In this document: one piece after another, positions 26,686-35,810 of the stretch
How the letters are laid out: every line of letters begins with the position of its first letter
Position numbering within the stretch: position 1 is the stretch's first letter
Assembly: GCF_014127105.1 (NCBI RefSeq)
Contig: NZ_CP059902.1
Location: 3,594,501 to 3,658,500 of the forward strand
From: Devosia sp. MC521
GTDB taxonomy: Bacteria; Pseudomonadota; Alphaproteobacteria; Rhizobiales; Devosiaceae
Direction of reading: 5' to 3'
Length of the DNA: 64,000 nt
The notes under the pieces: model-generated
The model's input: only the letters and a program-made list of their open reading frames with translations
What the model was told of the DNA's origin: nothing
Database searches by the model: none
Program-made: the position numbers and the translations under genes

Positions 26686-27576
26686 ATGAGTGAGACCAGC
26701 AAGAATTTCTTTATTGCCGGCAGTAGCTTTGACGCGCCGCTCTTGTTGCCTGGGCTTTATGTCGTTGCGACACCCATTGGCAATCTTCGCGATATCACCA
26801 TTCGTGCGCTTGAAACTTTGGCTGCTGCCGACGCGATCCTCTGCGAGGACACCCGCACCTCGGCAAAGCTGCTTGATCATTTTGGTATCCGCGCCCGCCG
26901 CGTCGCCTTTCACGAGCACAATGAGCGCGAGAAGGCAGAAGATATCGCCAACCGCATTAGCGCTGGCGCAGTGATTGCACTCATTTCTGATGCGGGCACC
27001 CCCCTGCTCTCCGATCCGGGCTTTCCGCTCATCCGCGTCTTGGCTGAACAGAACCTGCCGGTCTTCCCCATTCCCGGAGCCTCGGCGTTGCTTTCGGCTT
27101 TGGTGGTGGCAGGCCTGCCAACCGATGCTTTTGCCTTCCATGGCTTCCTGCCACCCAAGGCCGGTGCGCGTGCCAATGCGCTCGGTCGTCTGAAGGATTC
27201 ACGTGAAACCTTGGTGTTTTACGAAAGCCCCCGCCGCATCGCAGACACGCTCGCCTCCATGGCGGAAGTGTTTGGCGACCGACAGGCTTCGGTCTCTCTG
27301 GAATTGACCAAGCGCTTCGAGCGCACGTTTCGCGGGCCTCTTTCGGAGTTGGCTCAACAGTTCGCTGAAGATGACACCAAGGGCGAAGCTGTTATTGTCG
27401 TTTCCGGTGCGAGCGAGCCAACCGCCCCAGCGGCAGAAGATTGGCAGGCAGCACTGACCCAAGCCATGGCCGATGCGCCCCTGCGTGCCGCCGTCGATGA
27501 CATCGCCGCGCGTTTCAATTTGAAGCGCAAGGAGGTTTACGATGCTGCCCTCGCGATCAAGGCGCAGTCGGAATAA
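26686..27576 (+). CDS. rsmI: 16S rRNA (cytidine(1402)-2'-O)-methyltransferase
   Basis: Methylates C1402 of 16S rRNA. The tetrapyrrole-methylase fold shows GLYVVATPIGNLRDITIRAL at residue 23, CEDTRTSAKLLDHFGI, and the SAM-binding LISDAGTPLLSDPGFPLI. 296 residues. The 3' end overlaps the yraN start by 35 bases. A parS-like site lies inside (27195-27210). Confidence 0.94.
   Translation: MSETSKNFFIAGSSFDAPLLLPGLYVVATPIGNLRDITIRALETLAAADAILCEDTRTSAKLLDHFGIRARRVAFHEHNEREKAEDIANRISAGAVIALISDAGTPLLSDPGFPLIRVLAEQNLPVFPIPGASALLSALVVAGLPTDAFAFHGFLPPKAGARANALGRLKDSRETLVFYESPRRIADTLASMAEVFGDRQASVSLELTKRFERTFRGPLSELAQQFAEDDTKGEAVIVVSGASEPTAPAAEDWQAALTQAMADAPLRAAVDDIAARFNLKRKEVYDAALAIKAQSE
27195..27210 (+). 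promoter_or_regulatory. parS-like ParB site inside rsmI
   Basis: GGATTCACGTGAAACC, sharing 15 consecutive bases (GGATTCACGTGAAAC) with the sites at 16506 and 21673. It spans codons for KDSRETL. An internal site with no promoter context argues for a DNA-organising rather than regulatory role. Confidence 0.7.
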
Positions 27577-27918
27577 GAGCATTCTGGCCGAAAAATTTGG
27601 CCAGCGCAGTGAGGCGCTGGCGGCGCTGTATTTGCGTCTCAAATTCTATCGCATTCGCAATCGCCGCTACAAAACCCCTGTAGGCGAGATCGACATTGTT
27701 GCGAAAAGTCCAAAACCTTGGTCTTCATCGAGGTCAAAGCGCGGGCAAAGTTCTCGGATTATCTTGAGGCCAGCGAAGCGGTTAACCGCGAACGCATCAC
27801 GCGGGCCGCAGAATTTTGGCTCATGCGCCACCCACACGAAGCAGGCCGAGATTGCCGCTTTGACGTAATTTTCCTTGCACCCGGCCGTTTGCCGGTTCAT
27901 CTCATCAACGCTTTCTAG
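27542..27918 (+). pseudogene. YraN-type endonuclease-like protein, broken by a frameshift
   Basis: The UPF0102/YraN family is a small restriction-endonuclease-like protein of unknown cellular role. The first frame gives the typical beginning LAEKFGQRSEALAALYLRLK and TPVGEIDIVAKS (to about 27710). The conserved continuation TLVFIEVKARAKFSDYLEAS with [20 protein letters not shown] is then found in the minus-one frame from about 27715 to 27918. One base is missing (or two are extra) in the A-rich stretch around 27703-27716. The two halves together give a full-length protein. It may be a real null allele or a sequencing error; a programmed slip is unlikely because the P-site codon would not re-pair. 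Confidence 0.8.
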
Positions 27919-27932
27919 TGCGAGATTTGCTC

Positions 27933-28874
27933 ATGTCCCTCAAAGTCGCCGTCCAAATGGATCACGTCTCAACCATCAATCCCAAGGGTGACAGCACCTT
28001 TGCTATGATGTTGGAGGCGCAATCGCGCGGCCATGAACTGGTGCACTACACCGCCGACACTCTAGCGCTGCGGGACAATGTGCTCAGCGCTTTGGTGCAA
28101 CCGATCAAGGTCATTGACGCCGATAAGGGTGAGCACTTTGAGCTCGGCGCGGCCAGCCGCATTGATCTGTCGACCCAGGACGTGGTGCTGATGCGCCAAG
28201 ACCCGCCGTTCGACATGAACTACATCACCATCACCCATATGCTCGAGCGCATTCACCCCAAGACCTTGGTGGTCAATCCGCCAGCGGCGGTGCGCAATGC
28301 GCCAGAGAAAATTCTGGTCACCGAATTCCCCGAGCTGATGCCGCCAACGCTGATCACTCGCGATCGCGCTGAAATCGAAGCGTTCCGCGCGGAGCACGGC
28401 AATATCATCGTCAAGCCGCTCTACGGCAATGGTGGCGCTGGCGTCTTCCTCATTCAGGAAAACGATCAAAACCTCGCTAGCCTTCTTGAGCTGTTTGAAG
28501 ACAAATATCGCGAACCCTTCATGATCCAGCGTTACCTGCCGGATGTGCGCAAGGGTGACAAGCGCATTATCATCATCGATGGTGAGCCTGTGATGGGCCT
28601 CAACCGCGTGCCGGCAGAGGGCGAAGCGCGCTCCAACATGCATGTTGGCGGTCGTCCGGAACTCTCCCCGCTGACCGAACGTGAGTTGGAAATCTGCGCG
28701 GCCATTGCGCCAGCGCTGAAGGCTCGCGACATGATCTTCGTTGGCATTGACGTCATCGGCGGCTATCTCACCGAGATCAATGTCACCTCGCCCACCGGCC
28801 TGCGTGAAATCAAGCGCTTTGGTGGCCCCGATATTACGGCCATGATCTGGGACGCAATCGAAAAGCGTCGCTAA
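27933..28874 (+). CDS. gshB: Glutathione synthetase
   Basis: ATP-grasp ligase adding glycine to gamma-glutamylcysteine. Signatures: [20 protein letters not shown] at the N-terminus, [30 protein letters not shown] (ATP-grasp loop), [20 protein letters not shown], and the terminal [15 protein letters not shown] 27933 (313 residues) is preferred; GTG 27918 overlaps the yraN stop and would add five residues. Confidence 0.95.
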   Translation: MSLKVAVQMDHVSTINPKGDSTFAMMLEAQSRGHELVHYTADTLALRDNVLSALVQPIKVIDADKGEHFELGAASRIDLSTQDVVLMRQDPPFDMNYITITHMLERIHPKTLVVNPPAAVRNAPEKILVTEFPELMPPTLITRDRAEIEAFRAEHGNIIVKPLYGNGGAGVFLIQENDQNLASLLELFEDKYREPFMIQRYLPDVRKGDKRIIIIDGEPVMGLNRVPAEGEARSNMHVGGRPELSPLTERELEICAAIAPALKARDMIFVGIDVIGGYLTEINVTSPTGLREIKRFGGPDITAMIWDAIEKRR

Positions 28875-28901
28875 GCGTTTTTGTGAAGGGGGCGAAGGCT
28901 C

Positions 28902-29537
28902 ATGGATGTTTTTCTGGTCGCTTTCGTCACCCTCTTCGCAACCGTGGGTGTCGCCGACATTCCCTTTATCTTTGCGGCGCTGACCAAGGATAACACGCCT
29001 GCGGAACGCAGGATTTTTGCCACGCGCGGTGTGCTCATCGCGCTGGGCATTCTTTTGTGCTTTGCCTTTCTCGGCAATTCCATTCTCGAAGTCTTCGGCA
29101 TCACCATTCCGGCGCTGCGCACGGCAGGTGGCATTCTGCTGCTGTTGATTGCGATCGACATGGTGTTTGCTCGCCATTCCGGCGCGACGGGCACCACCTC
29201 CGAAGAAGAAAACGAAGCCCGTCAGTCCAACGACATTTCGGTGTTCCCTCTGGCGATGCCGCTGTTGAGCGGTCCTGGGGCTATTAGTGCCGTCATCCTG
29301 CTGACGACCGGGGCCGACAATCGCTTGGCGTTCTGGATGGTTGTTGCGGCTATCGTCGCCATTATGCTGGCGGCCTGGCTCACCTTGCTGGTCGCTATCC
29401 CGATCCAGCGCCTGCTCGGTATCACTGGGCTGGCAGTGGTCACTCGTGTGGTCGGGGTGCTTTTGGCAGCCCTTGCCGTGCAGTTTATCTTCGATGGCGT
29501 GCGCACCAGCGGACTATTGGGTGTGGTCGCTAGCTAA
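28902..29537 (+). CDS. MarC/YchE family inner-membrane protein
   Basis: A 211-residue protein with about six hydrophobic helices, matching the MarC family. Typical blocks are FLGNSILEVFGITIPALRTA with GGILLLLIAIDMV, and PLAMPLLSGPGAISAVILLT in the second half. Despite the name, family members have no proven antibiotic-resistance role; function unknown. It lies 27 bases after gshB. Confidence 0.88.
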   Translation: MDVFLVAFVTLFATVGVADIPFIFAALTKDNTPAERRIFATRGVLIALGILLCFAFLGNSILEVFGITIPALRTAGGILLLLIAIDMVFARHSGATGTTSEEENEARQSNDISVFPLAMPLLSGPGAISAVILLTTGADNRLAFWMVVAAIVAIMLAAWLTLLVAIPIQRLLGITGLAVVTRVVGVLLAALAVQFIFDGVRTSGLLGVVAS

Positions 29538-29551
29538 CCCCACTCCTTGAA

Positions 29552-29588
29552 CGCTGGTCGTGGTGCACGTGACGCATCATGACCAGCG
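29552..29588. repeat. Long hairpin between convergent marC and SGNH gene
   Basis: CGCTGGTCGTGGTGC (29552-29566) pairs with GCATCATGACCAGCG (29574-29588): 15 bp with two G-T pairs and a 7-base loop. It sits exactly in the 53-base convergent spacer. No T-run on either side, so it may act as a transcript 3'-end stabiliser or a Rho-linked terminator. Confidence 0.5.
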
Positions 29589-29590
29589 CC

Positions 29591-30760
29591 TTAGAGCGCT
29601 TCTGTCTCACTGCGCGCCCGCTCGGCTGGATCATAGCCCAAGCCAAAGTCATCCACGCGGCCGTGAGGAGCATCCATCAGCTGCTCGAGCGTGAAGGCTG
29701 GTGCCGTGTGTGTAGCGCTCAGGTCCATCAAACTGTTGGCGCGCTGGGCTAGGCGCCCAAGCGGGAGCACGGGGCCGGCAACTTCCAGCAACCGGATTTG
29801 CCCTAGGCCCTGATAGGGCGGGCGCTGCATTAAGGCGGCATCTGTGCCAGCGAGCGGATCAACGGCCGCAAGGGTAATGGTACCACCGCGATAAAACACG
29901 CTGAGACTTTGGCTGACGTAAAACGCGATCTTGTCGGCGCCCGCATTGGCAAAGTGAATGCCATCGTCTTTGCGCATGCGTGCGTTCTGCCCGTTTAGAT
30001 CCGGCCCGAACGCGGTGTAGCGGCCATCCTCGCTCAAGAAGCGGTCAAAAATATCGATGAACTCTGCGCCGCCAGAGAATGCCGCCATGCGTTGCAGGGC
30101 ATTGATCTGGGCAATGTCGGCAGAATATTGACTGCGTTCCATAGGCGGCAAACCTAACCAGAGAACAGGTTTGCGGGCGCTCCTGAGCTGGCTCAGAAAC
30201 TGATTTAACTGCGCCTGATAGCTGGCCGACCAGTTTGGTGAGAGAACAATGTTGTCGGATGCAGCCCCGGGAAACTCTTGGCGATCGTTGACGCCAATGC
30301 TGATAACGGCGACGTCGAAGCTATTTTCGGCAATAGCGCTGCCGATCTTTGCGCCCCAATCAAAGAAATCCGCCCGCACAAACCCTGAAGCGCTGACGCC
30401 TTCATCAAGGACCACAAGGTTTGGATCTTCTGCGTAGTGGCGTTCGAGCGCCTTTGCCAAATCAATGGCCAGGCTGTCGCCGAATACGGCCAAGCGCGTC
30501 GCGTCTACGCTTTTGACGACCACTGGCTTGGGCGGTGGCGGCGGCGGGGTTGGCGCGGCTTGCCGGCGTGGCTGTGTTCGTTGGACCGGCGCCGGCGCAG
30601 CGGGCTCCTCACCAAACAACAGATCAAAAAGCGTGCGGCGGCGCGGTTGTTCCTGCTGGGCAATAACAATCCGCTCGTCCCCGATCACCTGCGCCCACGC
30701 GGGTGCGGTGTCGAGCCCGACAATGCTCAAGAGCACTACAAATACGCCTAGCCGCTTCAT
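29591..30760 (-). CDS. DUF459-type SGNH/GDSL hydrolase, exported
   Basis: A 389-residue protein with an N-terminal signal peptide (MKRLGVFVVLLSIVGLDTAP, cleavage near AWA). A proline-rich linker follows (about residues 55-85, containing a run of prolines). The SGNH fold shows block I FGDSLAIDLAKAL with the catalytic Ser, ISIGVNDRQ as block III, and DGIHFANAGADKIA with the terminal Asp-x-x-His. Such periplasmic esterases often de-acetylate or modify surface glycans; the substrate is unknown. It follows the lytic transglycosylase gene on the same strand. Confidence 0.85.
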   Translation of the reverse strand: MKRLGVFVVLLSIVGLDTAPAWAQVIGDERIVIAQQEQPRRRTLFDLLFGEEPAAPAPVQRTQPRRQAAPTPPPPPPKPVVVKSVDATRLAVFGDSLAIDLAKALERHYAEDPNLVVLDEGVSASGFVRADFFDWGAKIGSAIAENSFDVAVISIGVNDRQEFPGAASDNIVLSPNWSASYQAQLNQFLSQLRSARKPVLWLGLPPMERSQYSADIAQINALQRMAAFSGGAEFIDIFDRFLSEDGRYTAFGPDLNGQNARMRKDDGIHFANAGADKIAFYVSQSLSVFYRGGTITLAAVDPLAGTDAALMQRPPYQGLGQIRLLEVAGPVLPLGRLAQRANSLMDLSATHTAPAFTLEQLMDAPHGRVDDFGLGYDPAERARSETEAL

Positions 30761-30830
30761 CGGCCTCTCACTGCAATTTTCGCCGCCAGTTTAGCATAGC
30801 CGCTTGGCTCAAGACCATGCGCTTCTTGGC

Positions 30831-32015
30831 TTAACGCAGTGCCTCATAACTGGCGCGCGTGACAAAGCCGTCGGCGCGTTGGCCTTGTGCTGCCTGAAAT
30901 CGCGCATAGGCTGCCTGCGTCACCGGCCCGATGCGGCCGTCAACTATGCCGTCATAATAGCCAAGCTCTTTCAGTTTTTGCTGGATGTGCTGGCGCTGGG
31001 CGAGATTGGGAAATTGCGTATTGCGTGGCCAGTTCGTGGCAAGATTGCCCCCGCCTTTGAGCCGGTCGGTGAGATGGCCAATGGCCAGGGCATAGCTGTC
31101 GGAGAAATTATAGCCTTTGAAGGCAAGGTAATTGGCGGTCAGCAGAAATTTGGGACCCGTATGGCCTGCTGGAATGTAGAGAAAAACCGGCGTTTCGAGC
31201 GTTTGAAATTGCCGCCCGGCAACGCGCGCAATGCCGCGTTCGGCAAAGAAGCGGATTGGGCGAAGCTGGTCGCGCGTCGCGAGCAGATAGTCGAACCCTT
31301 CCGGCACGTCCACCTCAAAGCCCCAGTCCATACCCGGCTGGTAGCCGAGCGCGCGCAGATAGATCGCGCTGGTGACCAGAGCGTCGGCAAGCGAGTTATG
31401 GAGATCGACCTGCCCGTCGCCGTCCCCATCCTTACCATGGGCAAGAACATTGCTGGGGTTCACCTGAAGATGGCCAATCGCCCCGGCCCATGACCCCATC
31501 GGCGAAACACCGCCACTGCGCTCGGTCAGTTTGAGCGCCGCGATGAAATCGGCCTTGTCTTCGGCAAAACGAACGCGTCTTTGCCAGACAACTGTTGCGA
31601 GCGAACGGACAATGGGGCGGATCAGCTTTGTCTGACTGAGCACAGTGCCATAATCGGTTTCCATCCCCCAGATCGCACCGAGCACATAAGGATCGACGCC
31701 TGAGGCCGCTCCCACGCTTTGGAACAGGTCTTTTTGGCGGGCCATAGCCGCCCGGCCCCGTTCAACGCGATTATTGGATATGCGCTGATCGAGATATTCC
31801 CAGACCGGCGTGGTGAACTCTGGTTGGCTCGCTACCAGATTGGGCACGTTGGGGTCCGGGGTGAGCCCCCCAGTGGCGCTATCATAGACAGAGGCGCTGA
31901 CCCCTTGGGCCAGCGCCTCTGCGCGGAATTCACCGATAAACTGCTCAAAGCTCTCCCTCGGTTGGGCGAGTGTGGCGCCGGTACAAATCAACCAGATCAC
32001 AATCGCCAAACGCAT
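30831..32015 (-). CDS. Lytic murein transglycosylase (MltB type) with peptidoglycan-binding domain
   Basis: A 394-residue periplasmic enzyme with signal peptide MRLAIVIWLICTGATLA. The catalytic domain is SLT_2/MltB-like; the catalytic Glu is in GAIWGMETDYGTVLSQT and the supporting motif is GSWAGAIGHLQVNPSNVL. A PG_binding_1 domain covers the last 60 residues (RQHIQQKLKELGYYDGIVDG, then RIGPVTQAAYARFQAAQG). It cleaves glycan strands to 1,6-anhydro-muropeptides. 12 bases separate it from galE upstream. Confidence 0.92.
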   Translation of the reverse strand: MRLAIVIWLICTGATLAQPRESFEQFIGEFRAEALAQGVSASVYDSATGGLTPDPNVPNLVASQPEFTTPVWEYLDQRISNNRVERGRAAMARQKDLFQSVGAASGVDPYVLGAIWGMETDYGTVLSQTKLIRPIVRSLATVVWQRRVRFAEDKADFIAALKLTERSGGVSPMGSWAGAIGHLQVNPSNVLAHGKDGDGDGQVDLHNSLADALVTSAIYLRALGYQPGMDWGFEVDVPEGFDYLLATRDQLRPIRFFAERGIARVAGRQFQTLETPVFLYIPAGHTGPKFLLTANYLAFKGYNFSDSYALAIGHLTDRLKGGGNLATNWPRNTQFPNLAQRQHIQQKLKELGYYDGIVDGRIGPVTQAAYARFQAAQGQRADGFVTRASYEALR

Positions 32016-32027
32016 GGGAAAGCTCCT

Positions 32028-33014
32028 TTAGCGGTTTCGCGTCATCAAGTGACGTTCCCAAGCATACGCTGTTTCGACGATTTCGTTGAGATCGTCGTGT
32101 TCTGGCACCCAGCCGAGAAGCTGACGCACTTTTTCACCAGTGGCTGTGATGGACGCCGGGTCGCCCGCACGGCGTGGGCCTTCTTCGGCAACGAAGTCGA
32201 CGCCGGAAACCTTGCGCACGGTGTCGACGACTTCACGAACGGAATAGCCACGACCATATGCACAGTTCAGGGTTGTGCTTTCGCCACCTGAACGCAGATG
32301 CTTGAGCAGCAAGGCATGGGCACTGATCAGGTCGGTAACGTGAATATAGTCCCGAACACAGGTGCCATCCGGTGTTTCGTAGTCGGTGCCGAAAATGTTC
32401 ATTTTCTCACGCTGACCAAGCGCCGTTTGGCACGCGACCTTGATGAGGTGAGTGGCCTCAGGCGTTGACTGACCCGAACGCTTGCCCGGATCCGCACCAG
32501 CAACGTTGAAATAGCGCAGGACGCCATAGGTCATGTCATGCGCATCGGCGACGTCGGCGAGCATCCACTCGGTCATGAGCTTCGAGCGACCATAGGGCGA
32601 CATCGGGTTGAGCTGTGTATCTTCGACAACCGGTGCAAGCCCGGTCATGCCGTAGACCGCGGCGGTCGAGGAGAAGATGAAGTGTTTCACGCCACCCTTG
32701 ACCGCAGCCTCAATCAGGCTGCGCGAAGTAGACGTGTTGTTGGCGTAGTATTTTAGGGGATTGGTCACCGATTCCGGCACGACAATAGAGCCGGCGAAGT
32801 GAACGATCTCCGTAATGCCATATTTTTCGATCAGCGATATGACGAAAGGAATGTCGTTTGCGTTCCCTTCAACGAACTTCGCCCGAGCATCAATGGCCCA
32901 GTCAAAGCCGGTAACAAGATTATCCAAGACCACAACGTCTTCGCCAGCATCAGCGAGATTGAGGACCATGTGGCTGCCGATATAGCCGGCGCCCCCAGTA
33001 ACCAGAACGGCCAT
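32028..33014 (-). CDS. galE: UDP-glucose 4-epimerase
   Basis: Interconverts UDP-glucose and UDP-galactose. The NAD-binding motif VTGGAGYIGSH is at the N-terminus. The YxxxK active site appears as SPYGRSKLMTE near residue 147, preceded by the SSTAAVYG serine block. NCAYGRGYSVREVV and WVPEHDDL are further signatures. 328 residues. It diverges from galU over 106 bases; together they provide nucleotide sugars for envelope polysaccharide. Confidence 0.95.
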   Translation of the reverse strand: MAVLVTGGAGYIGSHMVLNLADAGEDVVVLDNLVTGFDWAIDARAKFVEGNANDIPFVISLIEKYGITEIVHFAGSIVVPESVTNPLKYYANNTSTSRSLIEAAVKGGVKHFIFSSTAAVYGMTGLAPVVEDTQLNPMSPYGRSKLMTEWMLADVADAHDMTYGVLRYFNVAGADPGKRSGQSTPEATHLIKVACQTALGQREKMNIFGTDYETPDGTCVRDYIHVTDLISAHALLLKHLRSGGESTTLNCAYGRGYSVREVVDTVRKVSGVDFVAEEGPRRAGDPASITATGEKVRQLLGWVPEHDDLNEIVETAYAWERHLMTRNR

Positions 33015-33120
33015 GAAAGCTCTCTCCTATGGCGAAACGCTAGTTTTAAAACTTATCCTGTGGCAGATAGCTGTAAAGTTTTATGCCGACTACCCCTAAG
33101 AATTCATTTGGAGTGCCCAC

Positions 33121-34005
33121 GTGACCAAGCGTGTACGTACCGCTGTCTTTCCTGTTGCCGGACTTGGCACGCGTTTCCTGCCCGCCACTAAGGCCATGCC
33201 TAAGGAAATGCTGACGGTCGTTGACCGCCCCCTGATCCAATATGCCGTGGATGAGGCGCGAGAAGCTGGTATCGAGCATTTTGTGTTCGTGACCGGTCGC
33301 AACAAGGCTGTGATCGAAGACCATTTTGATCGTCAATTTGAACTTGAAGCCACACTTGAAAGCCGCGGCAAGAATGCGGCTTTGGAAGAGTTGCGCAAGG
33401 ATCTGCCCTCTGCCGGTCGCACCAGCTTTACCCGCCAGCAAGAACCGCTCGGCCTTGGCCATGCGGTGTGGTGTGCGCGCGATATCGTTGGTGACCAGCC
33501 ATTTGCGCTGCTACTGCCCGATATGATTTTCCGCGCCAAGCCGGGCGTGTTGCGTCAGATGATGGACGCGTACGAAGAAACCGGCGGCAATGTCATTGGC
33601 GTTGAAGAATGCGCTTGGGACGATGTTTCGTCCTATGGCGTTGTTGTTCGTGGCGATGGCGACGACAAGGGTTTTGCGATCAGCGGCATGGTTGAAAAGC
33701 CAAAGCGCGAAGAAGCCCCGTCCAATCTCTTCATCTCCGGCCGCTATATTCTGCAGCCAGAAATCTTCTCGCTTTTGGCCGAACAGCCACGCGGTGCGGG
33801 TGGGGAAATCCAGCTCACCGACGCGATGCAGACCCTTATGGGCCAGCAGAAGTTCACCGGCGTAAAGTACGAAGGCAAGGTGTTCGACTGTGGCTCCAAG
33901 CTGGGCTTCCTCACGGCCAACGTCGTCTTCGCGCTCGACCGCGAAGACATCCGCGCTGGTTTCCTTGAGGAGCTGCGGGCGCTCGATCTGAGCGACAAGC
34001 TTTAA
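33121..34005 (+). CDS. galU: UTP-glucose-1-phosphate uridylyltransferase
   Basis: Makes UDP-glucose. The nucleotidyltransferase motif [20 protein letters not shown] is followed by [23 protein letters not shown] start at 33121 is chosen, with GGAG 9-10 bases upstream; no ATG gives a full-length protein. 294 residues. It ends 3 bases from the convergent outer-membrane protein gene. Confidence 0.95.
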   Translation: MTKRVRTAVFPVAGLGTRFLPATKAMPKEMLTVVDRPLIQYAVDEAREAGIEHFVFVTGRNKAVIEDHFDRQFELEATLESRGKNAALEELRKDLPSAGRTSFTRQQEPLGLGHAVWCARDIVGDQPFALLLPDMIFRAKPGVLRQMMDAYEETGGNVIGVEECAWDDVSSYGVVVRGDGDDKGFAISGMVEKPKREEAPSNLFISGRYILQPEIFSLLAEQPRGAGGEIQLTDAMQTLMGQQKFTGVKYEGKVFDCGSKLGFLTANVVFALDREDIRAGFLEELRALDLSDKL

Positions 34006-34008
34006 GGA

Positions 34009-35247
34009 CTACCGCTTGAGCGTCACACCGACGCTGAGCTGGTGACTATAAAATGTGCCCGTCGCGCTATTGGTGCGGTGGGCATAATTGTAATCGGCGC
34101 TGAGTTTTGTGCGCGTGTTGAGGCCATAATCGGCCCCGAGGCCCGCACTGCGGCGATCTTCAGTTTCGCCACTATTTTCAACGCGTGAATGTGCGAGCTC
34201 GCTACTGGTGCGCAACGCCAGCGCGCTGTTGACTTGATAGCTGGCCGACAGCTTAGCGCTATCAATCACGCGTACAGCACCGGCACTATCCGCCCCTGTC
34301 GGCTCGATATTGCGCGCCAAAAGGCCGGTAACGCTCAGGGTTGGATCAGGCTTCCAAGTCACACCCGCTTCATAGAGACGGGCCGTCACTTCCGGCTGCG
34401 TTGCCGAGGTGAATATGTATTGGCCCATGCCAACGGCGGCATGGGCGGTAATCCGCTCTTGCCAGTTCCCGCTCACGCCCATTTTGACGTTGCGCGTATA
34501 GGCATCTGCGAATTGGCCGGAGCTTTTCCCTGCCTGGTCAAACCAATGGCGACCGAGCTGGCCTTCGCCATAGACTTCAACGATTGGGGTGATTTGATAA
34601 CCGAGGCGCAGCGTGCCCTCCGCGCTCCATCGGTTCTGATCGGAATTATCGGTTGTGCCTGTGTCGCGCCTCTCGGTCGGCCCATAGGCAACACGCTCTA
34701 TCTGGCCATTGAGCCTGAGGTTGAACTGGCCAAAACGATGAGCCATGCCAGCCTCAATATGGCCGGTGGTGATATCTGCGGGTCGAATAATTTGAGGATC
34801 AAAGCCGGGTGTGCCGAGCAATTCACGATCGAATTTTAGGCCGGCCTGGCCCTGCACCCGCGTGTTCTCGTTCAACTGCGAACCAGCCGTAACCGAAATT
34901 GCCGCGGTGGTTGGGGTGATCTGCGGGTCACTGCCGCGCGCCAATTCGACATGGGCATTGATATGAGTATCAACCACATTGCCCAGGCTGCGCAAATCGA
35001 GCTCGGGGCGCAGGTGGGCGCTAAAACTATTGCCATCGCTGGACGAGATCTGCGTGCCTCTTAGACCGAGTGACCAGTCTATCTCAAAGGGGGGAGCCCC
35101 TTCCTCTGTCGGGACAAAGCTTGTAGGCGCAGCCGGGTAAAGCCCTGGCTGTAGGCGGTCGTCACTAATGGGGTCGGCAAGCACTGACCCCGCGCACAGG
35201 CACGGTGCCAATGCGAGCAGCGTCAAATTCAGCTTCTTTACCAACAA
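34009..35247 (-). CDS. Outer-membrane beta-barrel protein
   Basis: A 412-residue protein with signal peptide MLVKKLNLTLLALAPCLCAG ending SVLA. The mature part has many alternating short amphipathic strands (SLGLRGTQISSSDGNSFSAH, NARVQGQ-type turns, HRFGQFNLRLNGQIERV). The ending FYSHQLSVGVTLKR resembles a barrel closing strand, although the last residue is Arg, not the canonical Phe. It looks like the 'outer membrane beta-barrel protein' (BBP2-like) family common in Rhizobiales. Cargo unknown. Confidence 0.75.
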   Translation of the reverse strand: MLVKKLNLTLLALAPCLCAGSVLADPISDDRLQPGLYPAAPTSFVPTEEGAPPFEIDWSLGLRGTQISSSDGNSFSAHLRPELDLRSLGNVVDTHINAHVELARGSDPQITPTTAAISVTAGSQLNENTRVQGQAGLKFDRELLGTPGFDPQIIRPADITTGHIEAGMAHRFGQFNLRLNGQIERVAYGPTERRDTGTTDNSDQNRWSAEGTLRLGYQITPIVEVYGEGQLGRHWFDQAGKSSGQFADAYTRNVKMGVSGNWQERITAHAAVGMGQYIFTSATQPEVTARLYEAGVTWKPDPTLSVTGLLARNIEPTGADSAGAVRVIDSAKLSASYQVNSALALRTSSELAHSRVENSGETEDRRSAGLGADYGLNTRTKLSADYNYAHRTNSATGTFYSHQLSVGVTLKR

Positions 35248-35357
35248 AACTCATGGCTCCGCCGTCAAGCAGGGCGTTTCTTCGACCGCGTCGAAAACCC
35301 CTGTCATGCCCATAAGGAACCCTTGCACGTCATGGTTAAATACTGGTTGAGACGGAC

Positions 35358-35807
35358 CTAAAACGGCTCCACTCTGAGGATATTACCGTCGGCGCCAACT
35401 ACTCGCACTTTGCTCCCGGTGGTCAAGTCAGGCCCTGAGACACGCCAAACCGTGTCGCCAATATGCATTCGGCCCAAGCCGCTGATGATCGGTTCGGAGA
35501 GGATCCCTGTTTGCCCGATCAACTGATCAGTCCGTTGATTGAGCAGTGGTTTGTCGCTGTGTGCCTGCCGACGCTTCGCACTTTTGGTCCAGATGAAAAT
35601 CGCGCTCAAAGAGAGGGCCGCGAAGGCCAGCCATTGGAGCGGCCAACTGACCGCAACCACCAGTGTCAGCGCCCCGATGACCAGAGCGGAGACACCGAAC
35701 CAAATGAGGAAGCCGCCCGGCACTGCCAACTCAAGGCCGAGCAAGATCAGGCCAAAAACCATCCAGCTCCATGGTCCAAAGCTAGCGATAAGAGCAATAA
35801 GGTTCAT
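35358..35807 (-). CDS. NfeD-family membrane protein
   Basis: A 149-residue protein with two or three N-terminal hydrophobic helices (LIALIASFGPWSWMVFGLIL, then the stretch around VAVSWPLQWLAFAALSL). The C-terminal OB-fold domain contains GQTGILSEPIISGLGRMHIG and GSKVRVVGADGNILRVEPF. This is the short NfeD1b type that pairs with SPFH proteins. It directly follows the SPFH gene (3-base spacing), supporting a membrane-microdomain partnership. Confidence 0.85.
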   Translation of the reverse strand: MNLIALIASFGPWSWMVFGLILLGLELAVPGGFLIWFGVSALVIGALTLVVAVSWPLQWLAFAALSLSAIFIWTKSAKRRQAHSDKPLLNQRTDQLIGQTGILSEPIISGLGRMHIGDTVWRVSGPDLTTGSKVRVVGADGNILRVEPF

Positions 35808-35810
35808 GTC

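Noticed and set aside
27690-27720. Programmed ribosomal frameshift in yraN
   Set aside because: The local sequence does not form a proper X-XXY-YYZ slippery heptamer in the reading frame; a simple indel is more likely.
29565-29574. CACGTG hexamers as further parS sites (29567, 33118, 3061, 50896 and others)
   Set aside because: They lack the flanking TTCACGTGAA half-sites; hexamers alone are expected about 16 times in 64 kb.
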